NCBI RefSeq assembly: GCF_000828655.1
Contig: NZ_AP014509.1
Coordinates: forward strand, 806,001-870,000
DNA from: Thermotoga caldifontis AZM44c09
Lineage (GTDB): Bacteria > Thermotogota > Thermotogae > Thermotogales > DSM-5069
Direction: 5' to 3'
DNA length: 64,000 nucleotides
The translations under genes and the position numbers were made by a program. This document shows, one piece after another, positions 28,519-37,770 of the stretch (position 1 is its first letter; each line of letters starts with the position of its first letter). Below the pieces are notes generated by a model that did not search any database, was not told the origin of the DNA, and saw only the letters and a list, made by a program, of their open reading frames with translations.

Positions 28519-29611
28519 TTCTCAACACCTCTTTCGATAGTAGGTAAGCTATATCCTTCGCGTTGGCTTCGACGATGTCTTCAGGTACCCTTTGACCGTT
28601 GGTGATGAAGGCGAGCGGTATTCCACCCAGAAGTGATGCGTTGATCAGATGTCCAAACGTGCGGGTCTCGTCCATTTTCGTCAGGATCAGATGTGTATGC
28701 CTGGCTGCCTGAAACCTCTCGAGCACGTCCTTGAGATCTGAAAACCTCGAATTCATACTGATCACCAGAAAAGCCAGATCCGGCTGTATCACGTCGAACA
28801 GAGCTTTGAGTTCGCTCATCTGCATATCGTTGTTCTGACTCCTCCCGGCCGTGTCGATCAGGACCACATCGAAGGATCTCATCGCATCGAGTTCTATCTT
28901 CGCTTCCTTCGGTGTGTAAGCTATTCTCATGGGGATGTCCATGATCGTCGCATACGTTTTCAGCTGGTCTGTAGCAGCGATCCTGTACGTGTCGAGCGTG
29001 AGTATGGCCACCTGCTTTTTCTCGACGATTTTCAGCCTCGCGGCAAGCTTGGCGAGTGTCGTGGTTTTACCGACACCCGTCGGACCGGTGAACAGGACCG
29101 CACCTTCCAGGTTGGGTACCTCGGTCTTCATGAAGGCCGCAAGGTGTTCCGCCAGACGTTGCCTCAAGGAGTCGTCCAGATTTACATCACCGTAGCTTAT
29201 CCTCAAATACTCGATGATCTTGCTCGCAACCGTTTGCTCTATTTCCTGAGCCTGCATACCTTTCAAGAGTTTTTGAAGGTTCTGTGGCAGATCGTTCATT
29301 CTCTGCATGCCGAGCATCTGTTTCATTTCCTGAATCATCTGTTTGAGCTCTCTGAGTTCTTCCTCCTGACGTTTTTCCCTGTTCTTGACGAGTAATTCCT
29401 GAAGCCTGTAAACCTCACTGCTTTCTTTTCTCTCCTGGTCTTTGTCTTCGCAGACCGCTGTGACTTCGAGATACCTTTTTGCGCCTATTCCCAGAAAACC
29501 TCCTTTCCTGACGCTACGGGTACTCAATATGATGGCGTCCTCACCAAGATCTTTCTTTATCTGCTCAAGGGCTTCCTTTATGTCTTTCACAACGTACTTT
29601 TTCATTTTCAC
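28502..29611 (-). CDS. flhF: Flagellar SRP-like GTPase FlhF
   Basis: FlhF (369 residues) is the SRP-family GTPase that places flagella. A basic, glutamine-rich N-terminal region precedes the NG domain with G1 FTGPTGVGKTTTLAKLAARL, DTYRIAATDQLKTYA, and LIDTAGRSQNND. The start is GTG at 29611 overlapping the flhA stop (GTGA); ATG 29605 two codons in is an alternative. Confidence 0.94.
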   Translation of the reverse strand: MKMKKYVVKDIKEALEQIKKDLGEDAIILSTRSVRKGGFLGIGAKRYLEVTAVCEDKDQERKESSEVYRLQELLVKNREKRQEEELRELKQMIQEMKQMLGMQRMNDLPQNLQKLLKGMQAQEIEQTVASKIIEYLRISYGDVNLDDSLRQRLAEHLAAFMKTEVPNLEGAVLFTGPTGVGKTTTLAKLAARLKIVEKKQVAILTLDTYRIAATDQLKTYATIMDIPMRIAYTPKEAKIELDAMRSFDVVLIDTAGRSQNNDMQMSELKALFDVIQPDLAFLVISMNSRFSDLKDVLERFQAARHTHLILTKMDETRTFGHLINASLLGGIPLAFITNGQRVPEDIVEANAKDIAYLLSKEVLRIAQSS

Positions 29612-31659
29612 AGCCTCACCACACCCTCAACTTGAAGAACTCTGTCCTCGGGCACTTCTTCGTAGGCGATGACTGGCACACTGGGTAAGAATTTTCTCAC
29701 AAGCTGTGCAAAGTAAGGTCTTATCGCCCCTGAACAGACTACGAGGGGCGAGAAGCCCTTCTTCATGAGCGTTTCAAGCTGCTTTGAAAGGTTTTCCATG
29801 ATTTCTCTCAGTATCTGTGGGTTCAGCACGATCTTTCTTTCTCCGGCAACGTCCTGCAACGATTCGAGTAACCTCTTTTCAAGTTCTCCGTCGAGTCCCA
29901 CACCGTGCAGTTTACCGTCCTCGCTGAGCAGTGATTGGCATATCTGTCTCTTCAAAGCTCTCCTCACCTGTTCGGTGAGGTACACTAAGTCCGTAGATTT
30001 TTCCCCGTACTCCAGCAACACCTCGAATATGAGAGGTAGATTTCTTATACTCACGCCTTCGCTGAGCAGTCTCTGCAGGATCTTCTTCACGTCGCCCGCT
30101 TTCAATACTGACGGTATCAAGTCGTTTACGAGCTGGGGGAATTTTTCTCTCAGACCGTCGATGAGCATGTTGAACTCTCTGGATCCCAGCAGGTCTGCGG
30201 CGTTTTTCTTTAGAGTCTCCGTCAGATGTGTTATGAAGACGGTTGGCGGGTCGACCACCGTGTAACCGAGCCTGACCGCTTCTTCCTTACGGGACGGGTC
30301 TATCCAGAACGCCTGCAATCCGAAGGCAGGCTCTTTCACGGCGATTCCGGGAATTTTCTCGGTCGCGGTTCCTGGATTGATCGCCAGCAACCTGTTGGGT
30401 ATCAACTCGTAACGCGCGACTTCCGCTCCCCTAATCCTTATGAGATATTCGTTCGGTTTCAGAAGCACGCTGTCTCGCACCCTGATCGGTGATACAACCA
30501 GGCCGAGATCGTAGGCGAGCTGTTTTCTCACCATGGCGATTCTCTCGAGGAGATCTCCTCCCTGTGATGGATCGGCGAGGGGGATCAATCCGTACCCTAT
30601 TTCGACTTCGACAGTATCACTCTGAATCACTTCGGCTATTTCCTGTGGGGTGGTCAAAATCGGCTTTGACGGTGCAGGAGCAGCGGCCGCAGCGGCGGGA
30701 GCGGCAGCAGGCGCAACGCGCCTGGGGGCGGCTCTGAAAGAATAGTAAGCCAAGGCGAGAAAGACAGCGCCTATGATGGAAGCGGTGATCGGCAACGGTG
30801 TGGCCAAGCCGAGAAACAGCAGTATGAAGCCGGTTATCATGATGACTTTTCGCTCGCTGGAAAGTTCTCGCACGAGGTCCTGGCCGAGGTTCTCCTTGGC
30901 GGCCGCTCTGGAGACTAAAATACCTGTTGCTGTTGAAACCAGCAGGGCCGGGATCTGTGTCACAAGGCCGTCTCCAACGGTCAGGAGTGCGTAAACTTGC
31001 GCGGCCCTACCAAGGCTCAAATTGTGCTTCAACACACCGATCAGTATGCCTCCGATTATGTTGACCAGGACTATTATGATACTCGCTATGGCGTCACCCC
31101 TCACGAATTTGGACGCACCGTCCATAGCCCCATAGAAATCTGCCTCTCGCCTTATGAGCTCTCTCCTTCTGCGTGCCTCCTCCTCTGTGATCAAACCCGC
31201 GTTCAGATCGGCATCAACGCTCATCTGCTTGCCAGGCATCGCATCCAGTGTGAACCTCGCCGCAACTTCGGCTATGCGTTCGGCACCGCGAGTTATAACG
31301 ATGAACTGTATGATGACGAGTATCAGGAATATGATCAATCCGACGATGTAGTCGCCCCGAACAACGAACTCCCCGAAGGTTCTTATGACCCTACCTCCAA
31401 ACTTTTCTCCTTCGAGCAGGATCAACCGTGTTGAGGCAACGTTCAGCGCGAGGCGAAACAGAGTGATTATGAGCAGAAGTGTCGGGAAGGAGGACATGTC
31501 GAGCGCGTGCTTCACGTACATCGAAGACAGTAGAACGATCATCGACAGCGCGATATTGAGTAGCTGGAAAAAATCCAGCGCGAAGTCTGGTATAGGGATT
31601 ATCATCAGAAGAACGATCGCCACAACTGCAACGGCTACGAAAACATCCAAATGTTTCAC
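29608..31659 (-). CDS. flhA: Flagellar export gate protein FlhA
   Basis: FlhA (683 residues) is the export gate with about eight N-terminal membrane helices (residues ~1-325) and a cytoplasmic domain that docks chaperone-substrate complexes. The FHIPEP-type loop is seen at SVDADLNAGLITEEEARRRR. An alanine/proline-rich linker (~315-335) joins the halves. The start is GTG 31659. A TGATATAAT element lies just upstream. Confidence 0.96.
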   Translation of the reverse strand: MKHLDVFVAVAVVAIVLLMIIPIPDFALDFFQLLNIALSMIVLLSSMYVKHALDMSSFPTLLLIITLFRLALNVASTRLILLEGEKFGGRVIRTFGEFVVRGDYIVGLIIFLILVIIQFIVITRGAERIAEVAARFTLDAMPGKQMSVDADLNAGLITEEEARRRRELIRREADFYGAMDGASKFVRGDAIASIIIVLVNIIGGILIGVLKHNLSLGRAAQVYALLTVGDGLVTQIPALLVSTATGILVSRAAAKENLGQDLVRELSSERKVIMITGFILLFLGLATPLPITASIIGAVFLALAYYSFRAAPRRVAPAAAPAAAAAAPAPSKPILTTPQEIAEVIQSDTVEVEIGYGLIPLADPSQGGDLLERIAMVRKQLAYDLGLVVSPIRVRDSVLLKPNEYLIRIRGAEVARYELIPNRLLAINPGTATEKIPGIAVKEPAFGLQAFWIDPSRKEEAVRLGYTVVDPPTVFITHLTETLKKNAADLLGSREFNMLIDGLREKFPQLVNDLIPSVLKAGDVKKILQRLLSEGVSIRNLPLIFEVLLEYGEKSTDLVYLTEQVRRALKRQICQSLLSEDGKLHGVGLDGELEKRLLESLQDVAGERKIVLNPQILREIMENLSKQLETLMKKGFSPLVVCSGAIRPYFAQLVRKFLPSVPVIAYEEVPEDRVLQVEGVVRL

Positions 31660-31681
31660 GTTTTCGCTCCCTTAACATCAA

Positions 31682-31690
31682 ATTATATCA
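31682..31690 (-). promoter_or_regulatory. Candidate internal promoter before flhA (extended -10)
   Basis: On the - strand TGATATAAT (31690 down to 31682) is a perfect TGn plus TATAAT extended -10. It lies in the 33-base flhB-flhA gap, the only non-coding stretch nearby. No good -35 is seen. Transcription would start near 31676, about 16 bases before the GTG of flhA. Confidence 0.4.
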
Positions 31691-31692
31691 AG

Positions 31693-32751
31693 TTATCTCA
31701 GCGAGTAGACGTATGCGAGGATCTCTGCCACGGCTCTGTAAAGACTCGGAGGGATCTGCTCCCCCACCTCGCAGCTTCTGAAAAGCTCCCAAGCGACCTG
31801 GGGGTTTCTAACGATGGGGACACCACTCTTAGTGGCTATCTCGACGATCTTTTTTGCAACTTCATCGGCTCCTTTTGCGATCACTTCCGGTGCTTCCATA
31901 TTTTCAGAATCGTACTGCAGAGCGACGGCGACGTGCGTCGGGTTCGTGATCACAACGTCTGCTTCGGGAACCTTCTGTAGCATCCTGCTCCTCGCGAGTC
32001 TTATCATGATCTCACGTTGACGTCTCTTCACTTCTGGGTTACCTTCAACTTCCTTGAACTCTTCCTTCAATTCCTGCCTGGTCATGCGCAGACTCTTTTC
32101 AAATTCCCACCTCTGGAAAAGATAGTCAACCAGCGCCAGAGCCAGCATCGCTATGGCACAGCGCAGCATCAACGTGCCAACGAGGTCTGCGAGGTACCAG
32201 ACCGAAGCGTGCGGTTCGACATCGGAAAGCTGGGGCAATTCGCTGTAACGCTGCTTGATCAAGCTGTACGACACGTAGCCCACGATGGCAAGTTTGACGG
32301 CCGCCTTGAAAAGTTCAAAGAGATTTCTTAAAGAGAACATTCTTTTCAAGCCCTCGATCGGGTTGATCCTGTTCAGGTCAAACTTCAACGGTTTGAAAGA
32401 GAACAAGAACTTCGTCTGCAGGGCACCTGCGATAATGCTTACCAGCGCCACGATGGACATCAGAAGGATCAGAAGAACGAGGGGATCTCTAAAGAGATGG
32501 AATACAAAACTCGATAACGTTTCTCCGTCCATGGTTTCGAGTGAGAAGAAAGGCACGGACGCGTTCATCAATGTTCTGCTGAGCTGCGGCAGAAGGAGTT
32601 TCAAAGCGATGGTCGCGGCGAGAAAACTTAGTGCCATGTTCAACTCACGCGATACTGCTACCTGACCTTCCTCTCTCGCCTTTCTTCTGCGCCTCGGGGT
32701 GGGTTTCTCGGTCCTGTCCGGATCGGCAAAAAGTTGCAGATCGATGTTCAT
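31693..32751 (-). CDS. flhB: Flagellar export switch protein FlhB
   Basis: FlhB (352 residues) switches the export apparatus from rod/hook to filament substrates. Four membrane helices are followed by a cytoplasmic domain with the self-cleavage site NPTH (in ADVVITNPTHVAVAL). The ATG at 32751 overlaps the fliR stop (ATGA) and gives the family N-terminus DPDRTEKPTPRRRRKAREEG. A longer open frame upstream overlaps fliR and is not used. Confidence 0.95.
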   Translation of the reverse strand: MNIDLQLFADPDRTEKPTPRRRRKAREEGQVAVSRELNMALSFLAATIALKLLLPQLSRTLMNASVPFFSLETMDGETLSSFVFHLFRDPLVLLILLMSIVALVSIIAGALQTKFLFSFKPLKFDLNRINPIEGLKRMFSLRNLFELFKAAVKLAIVGYVSYSLIKQRYSELPQLSDVEPHASVWYLADLVGTLMLRCAIAMLALALVDYLFQRWEFEKSLRMTRQELKEEFKEVEGNPEVKRRQREIMIRLARSRMLQKVPEADVVITNPTHVAVALQYDSENMEAPEVIAKGADEVAKKIVEIATKSGVPIVRNPQVAWELFRSCEVGEQIPPSLYRAVAEILAYVYSLR

Positions 32752-33515
32752 CGGCTCATGAAAAACTCTATGAAATTGATCGTTTTCTCTGCCAACTGGG
32801 CGCTCATCTCTGCCCATATACCTATCATTCCCACCATCAAGAGCATACCAACGAGTACCTTCAAAGGCAAGCCCACCATGAACACGTTCATCTGAGGAAT
32901 CAATCGGGACAGAATGCCCAGCGCTACTGAAACGATCAGCATGAATCCGATCAGGGGCATACCGAACTTGAACGCGACTACGAAGCTCTCAGAAATTTTG
33001 TTGATGATGGCGTCCAGAAAGTTCAATCCTTCCAGAGAATCCGTGAGTGAAAAGTGCTTGAACGAATCGACGATCGCTTGATAAACGAGCAAATGTCCCT
33101 TTATCGTGACGAAGACAAACAGACCGATCGTGTACAGCAGTTCCCCATGCAGTGGTACTTCTTCACGCTGCGGGTCGAACACGGAAGACATGGCGTACCC
33201 CATCTGTGTACCGAAAACCTCTCCAGCCAGGCTCAGGCCGGAAAGTGGTAGCAGCGCCAGAAATCCCACCACCAGACCGTAGAGGTAATTGTTGAGCATC
33301 GCGAGCACGAGCGATAGAACCGGAACGTCTAAAGGAACTACCTGTTGCAGCGCTGGTACCACCAGCCAGCTCAAGAATACGGCAAGAAGCGCCTTCACCT
33401 GCACAGGTAGAAACCAGTCTCCAAAGAAAGGCGCAACCGTGAACATCCCGGCTATCCTGGTCAGAGCCAGCGCCCAGACGAGGAATTTCTCCTGAACGAA
33501 TTCGTACAGGTTCAG
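32748..33515 (-). CDS. fliR: Flagellar export protein FliR (apparent non-canonical start)
   Basis: FliR is a membrane component of the export gate. The first ATG in frame (33446) would give 232 residues and remove the first membrane helix. Upstream the frame continues for 23 codons with a typical FliR N-terminus (LNLYEFVQEKFLVWALALTR then IAG) back to CTG at 33515, giving 255 residues, the usual family length. No ATG, GTG or TTG occurs there; the frame's stop is at 33524-33522. CTG initiation or a +1 shift from fliQ are possible. Function is secure, start is not. Confidence 0.85.
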   Translation of the reverse strand: MNLYEFVQEKFLVWALALTRIAGMFTVAPFFGDWFLPVQVKALLAVFLSWLVVPALQQVVPLDVPVLSLVLAMLNNYLYGLVVGFLALLPLSGLSLAGEVFGTQMGYAMSSVFDPQREEVPLHGELLYTIGLFVFVTIKGHLLVYQAIVDSFKHFSLTDSLEGLNFLDAIINKISESFVVAFKFGMPLIGFMLIVSVALGILSRLIPQMNVFMVGLPLKVLVGMLLMVGMIGIWAEMSAQLAEKTINFIEFFMSR

Positions 33516-33516
33516 A

Positions 33517-33783
33517 TCATATCATCCCCATGAATCTTTCCATGACTTCCTGTGTGTATTCGACGAGCTTTTGAAGCATCCACGAACCGAGCAACATGAT
33601 GGTGAGGAAGGTCAGAATGATCTTTGGGGCAAAGGTCAGCGTTTGTTCGTGTATCTGTGTGGCTGCTTGTAGCACACCGATGATCAAACCTGCGATCAGG
33701 CTCACCAGCAAGGGTGGAGTTATCAAGATCAGTATGAGCTCGATACCTTCTTTGACCACATCGACAAAAACGTCTATCGTCAA
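33517..33783 (-). CDS. fliQ: Flagellar export protein FliQ
   Basis: FliQ (88 residues) has two membrane helices (ILILITPPLLVSLIAGLIIGV and KIILTFLTIMLLGSWMLQKL) with the conserved TPPLLVSLIAGL turn. TTG 33783 is preferred since GAGGTGA lies 6 bases before it; GTG 33792, overlapping the fliP stop, is the alternative. The stop codon sits 2 bases from the presumed fliR CTG. Confidence 0.93.
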   Translation of the reverse strand: MTIDVFVDVVKEGIELILILITPPLLVSLIAGLIIGVLQAATQIHEQTLTFAPKIILTFLTIMLLGSWMLQKLVEYTQEVMERFMGMI

Positions 33784-33788
33784 GAGAA

Positions 33789-34541
33789 TCACCTCGCAAA
33801 GCTTCTGATCAGACCGGCAACCAGCAGGTCCCAACCGTTCACGGCAACGAACAACAGAACTTTGAACGGTAGAGAGATCAGCACGGGTGGGATCATGATC
33901 ATACCCATCGAAAGAAGTACGCTCGCAACGACCATATCTATCACGATGAAGGGTATGTAGAGCAGAATACCCATCTTGAAACCGATCTCCAGTTCACCCA
34001 GCACGAAGGCGGGTATGATCACAGTGTTTGGAGCTTCCTCTATTCGGTCCAGTTTCAGACCAACGTTGGAAGCGAGCAAGAAAACGTTGTCTTCGTTGTG
34101 ATGATTCTTCAGTTCGTTGATCATGAACTGTCTCACACGGTTCATCGTTCGGTCGAACATTTCTTGATAACCTATTTTGCCGTTCAGGTACGGCGTGAGG
34201 GCGTTGTTGTAGATGTCGTTCCACACCGGTTGCATTATGAAGAAGGTCAGGAACAGGGCAAGACCGATGAGTACCTGGTTGGGTGGAGTTTGTCTGGTAC
34301 CGAGCGCGTTTCTCAGAAACGAAAAGACGACGATGATGCGTGTGAAGGAGGTGAACAGAACGAGTATGCTCGGAGCGAGTGTGAGAACAGTCAGTATGAG
34401 GAGTATCTCAAGTGTGACGACCAGATCGCGCTGGTTCTGCGGGGGGGAAACTCTTATACTTATCGATGGAAAGGGCACTTCCTCCTGTGCGTAAGAGAGG
34501 CTCGCGAGTAGGAATAAGAGCAAGATCAACCATTTCTTCAT
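33789..34541 (-). CDS. fliP: Flagellar export protein FliP
   Basis: FliP (250 residues) forms the core of the export gate with FliQ and FliR. It has a cleavable-type signal peptide (KKWLILLLFLLASLSYA, ~2-18) and about four membrane helices, with the family segments TSFTRIIVVFSFLRNALGTRQTPPNQ and GMGMIMIPP-like (SVLLSMGMIMIPPVLISLPFKVLLF). It overlaps the fliO 3' end by 4 bases (ATGA). Confidence 0.96.
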   Translation of the reverse strand: MKKWLILLLFLLASLSYAQEEVPFPSISIRVSPPQNQRDLVVTLEILLILTVLTLAPSILVLFTSFTRIIVVFSFLRNALGTRQTPPNQVLIGLALFLTFFIMQPVWNDIYNNALTPYLNGKIGYQEMFDRTMNRVRQFMINELKNHHNEDNVFLLASNVGLKLDRIEEAPNTVIIPAFVLGELEIGFKMGILLYIPFIVIDMVVASVLLSMGMIMIPPVLISLPFKVLLFVAVNGWDLLVAGLIRSFAR

Positions 34542-34873
34542 TCTCTATCTTCCCTGTCACGCTGTTGCATTCTTGAAAGCTTTTTGAAAAAGACCTTCGA
34601 AAAAGACTCTTTCGCCTCTATGCGGCTGATTTCTTGCTCTGATAGTTTCTTCAGCACGCTGCAACTGGAATGCGAAACCAGAAGATAGTAATACTCGTCC
34701 AGTACTCTGACCAAAACTATAGATGTATTCCTGTCGATGTAGTGTCTCTGGAGCACTTGAACGTCCTTTGAAAAAGCGAAAGGAACGCGTCTTCTCACAA
34801 GGATGTACATCACATAAAGCAAACCGATCAGAATGCCTAAGGCAAGAAGGAATTGAAGTACCAGCTTGCTTAT
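34538..34873 (-). CDS. fliO: FliO-like flagellar export protein (apparent non-canonical start)
   Basis: Small membrane protein in the FliO position before fliP. The frame runs in phase from the cheY stop: codons from 34885 read GCGKISKLVLQFLLALGILI then GLLYVMYILVRRR, a clear N-terminal membrane helix followed by a soluble tail (~70 residues). No ATG/GTG/TTG precedes the helix; TTG 34822 would cut it in half. ATA at 34873 lies 7 bases after GAGGGTG, and CTG 34864 is also possible; the coordinates use ATA. FliO identity rests on position, helix and size, as the family is weakly conserved. Confidence 0.65.
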   Translation of the reverse strand: MSKLVLQFLLALGILIGLLYVMYILVRRRVPFAFSKDVQVLQRHYIDRNTSIVLVRVLDEYYYLLVSHSSCSVLKKLSEQEISRIEAKESFSKVFFKKLSRMQQRDREDRE

Positions 34874-34885
34874 CTTCCCACACCC

Positions 34886-35245
34886 TCAACTCAGTTTTTG
34901 TAAGGCTTCGATCACCCTACTGTGCTGGAAGGGCTTCACGATGAAGTCTTTTGCCCCGGCCTGGATCGCCTCGATGACCATCGCCTGTTGACCCATGGCG
35001 CTGCACACGATGATCTTTGCGTTCGGGTCGAATTCTCTAATCTTCTTGATCGCAGTGATACCGTCCATTTCAGGCATCGTTATGTCCATGGTGACAACGT
35101 CGGGTTTCAACTCTTTGTACTTTTCAACCGCTTCAACACCGTTGGCCGCTTCTCCAACGACCTCGTAGCCAGCTTTCGTGATTATGTCTTTCAAAAGCAT
35201 CCTCATGAAAGCAGCATCATCTACTATGAGCACTCTCTTTGCCAT
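34886..35245 (-). CDS. cheY: Chemotaxis response regulator CheY
   Basis: CheY (119 residues) carries the phosphoryl signal from CheA to the motor switch. The acidic pocket is D9 and D10, the phosphorylated residue is D54 (TMDITMPEMDG), the switch residue is S82 and the lysine is K104 (FIVKPF). Closely resembles the T. maritima protein. The stop is in phase with the fliO frame that follows. Confidence 0.97.
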   Translation of the reverse strand: MAKRVLIVDDAAFMRMLLKDIITKAGYEVVGEAANGVEAVEKYKELKPDVVTMDITMPEMDGITAIKKIREFDPNAKIIVCSAMGQQAMVIEAIQAGAKDFIVKPFQHSRVIEALQKLS

Positions 35246-35267
35246 TCCGTTAACCTCCCCGCACTCT

Positions 35268-35705
35268 TTAAGAAGACATTGTCAATTCTTCGAGAATCTT
35301 TCCCAGGTTGAGGTGAACTATCAACTGCTCCCCTCTCTTGATGATCCCCTTGGACTTTTCACCAAAGCTCTCGAACCTGTGGATCTTTTCTACATCTTCA
35401 CTTTTCACTCTCATCACACCTCTGACTCTTTCGACCAGGAATCCCGTCTCGATGTCTTCGTAGTTCACCACAACGATTTTTCCCTGTGAGCCGTTTTCAA
35501 GGGTCAAACCGAGTGTGGAAGCGAGGTCTATGACCGGTACGATCCGTCCCCTCAGGTTCATGACTCCGAGAACGTTCTTCTTAGCACGCGGAACGGGTGT
35601 TATATCCGTTTTCTCTATCACAATGCTTACGTGTTCCACGTCGAACGCCATCTCTTGACCGCCAACACTGAAAACGAAGACCTCGAATTCCGAAAGGTCA
35701 GCCAT
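35268..35705 (-). CDS. cheW: Chemotaxis coupling protein CheW
   Basis: CheW (145 residues) couples CheA to receptors and has the SH3-like double-barrel fold. Visible segments are FSVGGQEMAFDVEHVSIVIE, the MNLRGRIVPVIDLASTLGL core and a second barrel (VNYEDIETGFLVERVRGVMRV). It follows cheA by 11 bases, with GAGGGAA as the ribosome-binding site. Confidence 0.96.
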   Translation of the reverse strand: MADLSEFEVFVFSVGGQEMAFDVEHVSIVIEKTDITPVPRAKKNVLGVMNLRGRIVPVIDLASTLGLTLENGSQGKIVVVNYEDIETGFLVERVRGVMRVKSEDVEKIHRFESFGEKSKGIIKRGEQLIVHLNLGKILEELTMSS

Positions 35706-35716
35706 GCTTTCCCTCC

Positions 35717-37714
35717 TCAGACGATGTTTGATACATCGAGTATCAAGGCTATGCTTCCGTCACCGAGTATGGCACCTCCACTGAATATTCTCACGTCGTT
35801 GAAGATCTTTCCGAGAGACTTTATCACGATGTCTTCCTGGCCTATCAGCGAATCGACAACGAGGCCATATTTTCTGTTTCCAACGCGCACGATCACCGTG
35901 TTGTAATAAGGTTCTTCCCTGTGACCATCGAGGCCGAAGATTTCCCACAACTTGACCAGGGGGATTATCTCGCCACGTATGACCGTGACGAGTTTGTTCT
36001 GCAGTTTCTGCACCTTGTCCAACGGAACGTTGAGGGTGCTGTCTATGTTCGCGATTGGAATGGCATAAACGTAGTTGTTGACCGTGACGAGCAGCGCCTG
36101 AATTATCGCCAGTGTCAGCGGTAATCTTATGGTCACTGTCGTTCCTCTATCTTTGACACTCTCTATCTTCACTGTCCCGTTCAAAGACTCGACGACACTC
36201 CTCACTACATCCATTCCCACGCCCCTGCCAGAGAGCTCGGTAGCTTGAGACTTCGTCGAGAACCCTGGCAGGAAAAGGAATTCGTAGACTTTTTCATCTG
36301 GCAGACTCTCCGCTTGGGCTTCACTTATCAAACCCTTTTCTATCGCTTTTCTGAGCACGGCTGCTCTGTCGATCCCTCTTCCGTCATCCTTCACTTCGAT
36401 GACCACGTTGTTGCCCTCATGGCGCGCCGACAAAATCACCGTGCCCACAGGAGGTTTACCTTTCGCGATACGTTCTTCTTTGGTTTCTATCCCGTGATCT
36501 ATCGCGTTCCGCAGCAAATGTACGAGCGGTTCACCGATGTCTTCAACGAAGGTTCTGTCAAGTTCAGTATCTTCTCCTTCGATGATGAAGTTTATCTCCT
36601 TGGAAAGTTGCTTCGCCAGATCGCGAACCATTCGAGGGAATCTGTTGAAAACGAAGGCTATTGGAACCATCCTGATCTTCATGACCACGTTCTGCAGATC
36701 CAAGGTGATTCGGTTCAACTGTGAGAGGCTCTCGTCCACTTCTTTTATGTTGTACTTCCTGAGCGTGTCCGAGATCCGGCTTCTCGCTATAACCAGTTCA
36801 CCCATCAGGTTCATCAGTGTATCCAGCTTATCGATGTCCACACGAACCGTTTGAACGAGCCTTCTTCTTTGGGACACCTTTTGTTCCGGTTCTTTTTCCC
36901 CGACAGTCTCAAGCCGTGTGGGTATTTCCCGTTTTTCTTCTTCAGTTTTTGTTTCTTGCGCTTTCATCAGCGGCACCACTGTCACTCTGTCAATTTCTGA
37001 TATAGAAATTATCGTCTTGTGCAAGGCTTCAGCGTCCTGCTTGCTGATCACCACGAGCTCGACTTCTCTGTCGAATTTTTCCTGCTCTATGTCTTCCACC
37101 GGTGGAACGCTGCTCAGGATCTGTCCACCCGAGTCTTCTATGGCTTTGAATACCATGTACATCCTGACAGCTTTCATGAGCGTTCCTTCCGCAAGCGTAA
37201 CTTTCAATCTGAACGCGTTGTAACCTTCCTTCGATGCTTCTTCTATGACTTTCTTCACCGAGTCGTTCAGAACTTGAGATTCTTTCTTTTCTTCAGCAGG
37301 CAGTGTTTTCTCTTCAGACTTTACAACTTTTTCCTCCGGTACAACCTCGAACGAATTCATCAAGTTTTTCAAATCTTCTTCGTTCACCTGATCGCTACCA
37401 CTCGATGCGATGCTGTTCACCATTTTATCCACCGTGTCGACACCCGCAAACAATCTGTCGAGCAGTTCTGAAGTCAGTCTGACTTTCCTGGACCTCACTT
37501 TGTCCAAAAGCTGCTCCATCTTGTGGCACAGCTTCGACATGTTCTCAAAACCCATGGTACCGGCCATGCCCTTCAACGTGTGCAAGGCCCTGAACGTTTC
37601 ATTTATGGTTTCCTCATCTTCGGGATTCTTCTCGAGTTTCAGCAAGGAATCGTTGAGACTTTGAACGTATTCTCTACTTTCATCGATGAAAATGCTGAGA
37701 TATTGTTCGTTCAT
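35717..37714 (-). CDS. cheA: Chemotaxis histidine kinase CheA
   Basis: CheA (665 residues) autophosphorylates and passes phosphate to CheY. P1 (Hpt) carries His 45 in [16 protein letters not shown]2 lies at ~175-260; P3 dimer helices are at ~290-350; P4 ATP-binding boxes are [21 protein letters not shown] and [12 protein letters not shown]5 (CheW-like) ends the protein. The Shine-Dalgarno is AGGAGGA. A promoter overlapping the end of cinA lies just upstream. Confidence 0.97.
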   Translation of the reverse strand: MNEQYLSIFIDESREYVQSLNDSLLKLEKNPEDEETINETFRALHTLKGMAGTMGFENMSKLCHKMEQLLDKVRSRKVRLTSELLDRLFAGVDTVDKMVNSIASSGSDQVNEEDLKNLMNSFEVVPEEKVVKSEEKTLPAEEKKESQVLNDSVKKVIEEASKEGYNAFRLKVTLAEGTLMKAVRMYMVFKAIEDSGGQILSSVPPVEDIEQEKFDREVELVVISKQDAEALHKTIISISEIDRVTVVPLMKAQETKTEEEKREIPTRLETVGEKEPEQKVSQRRRLVQTVRVDIDKLDTLMNLMGELVIARSRISDTLRKYNIKEVDESLSQLNRITLDLQNVVMKIRMVPIAFVFNRFPRMVRDLAKQLSKEINFIIEGEDTELDRTFVEDIGEPLVHLLRNAIDHGIETKEERIAKGKPPVGTVILSARHEGNNVVIEVKDDGRGIDRAAVLRKAIEKGLISEAQAESLPDEKVYEFLFLPGFSTKSQATELSGRGVGMDVVRSVVESLNGTVKIESVKDRGTTVTIRLPLTLAIIQALLVTVNNYVYAIPIANIDSTLNVPLDKVQKLQNKLVTVIRGEIIPLVKLWEIFGLDGHREEPYYNTVIVRVGNRKYGLVVDSLIGQEDIVIKSLGKIFNDVRIFSGGAILGDGSIALILDVSNIV

Positions 37715-37742
37715 ACGGATTCCTCCTGGTTTTCTTTATCAA

Positions 37743-37770
37743 ACTATATCATACCACGCACGCGGATCAA
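37743..37770 (-). promoter_or_regulatory. Promoter of the cheA-fliA supercluster
   Basis: On the - strand TTGATC (37770-37765), a 16-base spacer and TATAGT (37748-37743) preceded by TG (TGATATAGT) make an extended -10 promoter. It overlaps the final codons and stop of cinA, so the start site is near 37736 and the leader before cheA is about 22 bases. It is vegetative in type, not a FliA (sigma-28) promoter. Confidence 0.5.

Noticed and set aside
30660-30730. Alanine/proline-coding low-complexity stretch in flhA as a possible repeat insertion
   Set aside because: It falls in the known flexible linker between the membrane and cytoplasmic halves of FlhA, where such composition is normal.
34886-34888. 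Selenocysteine or readthrough at the cheY TGA
   Set aside because: CheY is complete at the stop and no selenocysteine-insertion-type hairpin is evident; near-cognate initiation of fliO is simpler. Readthrough is kept only as an option in the finding.
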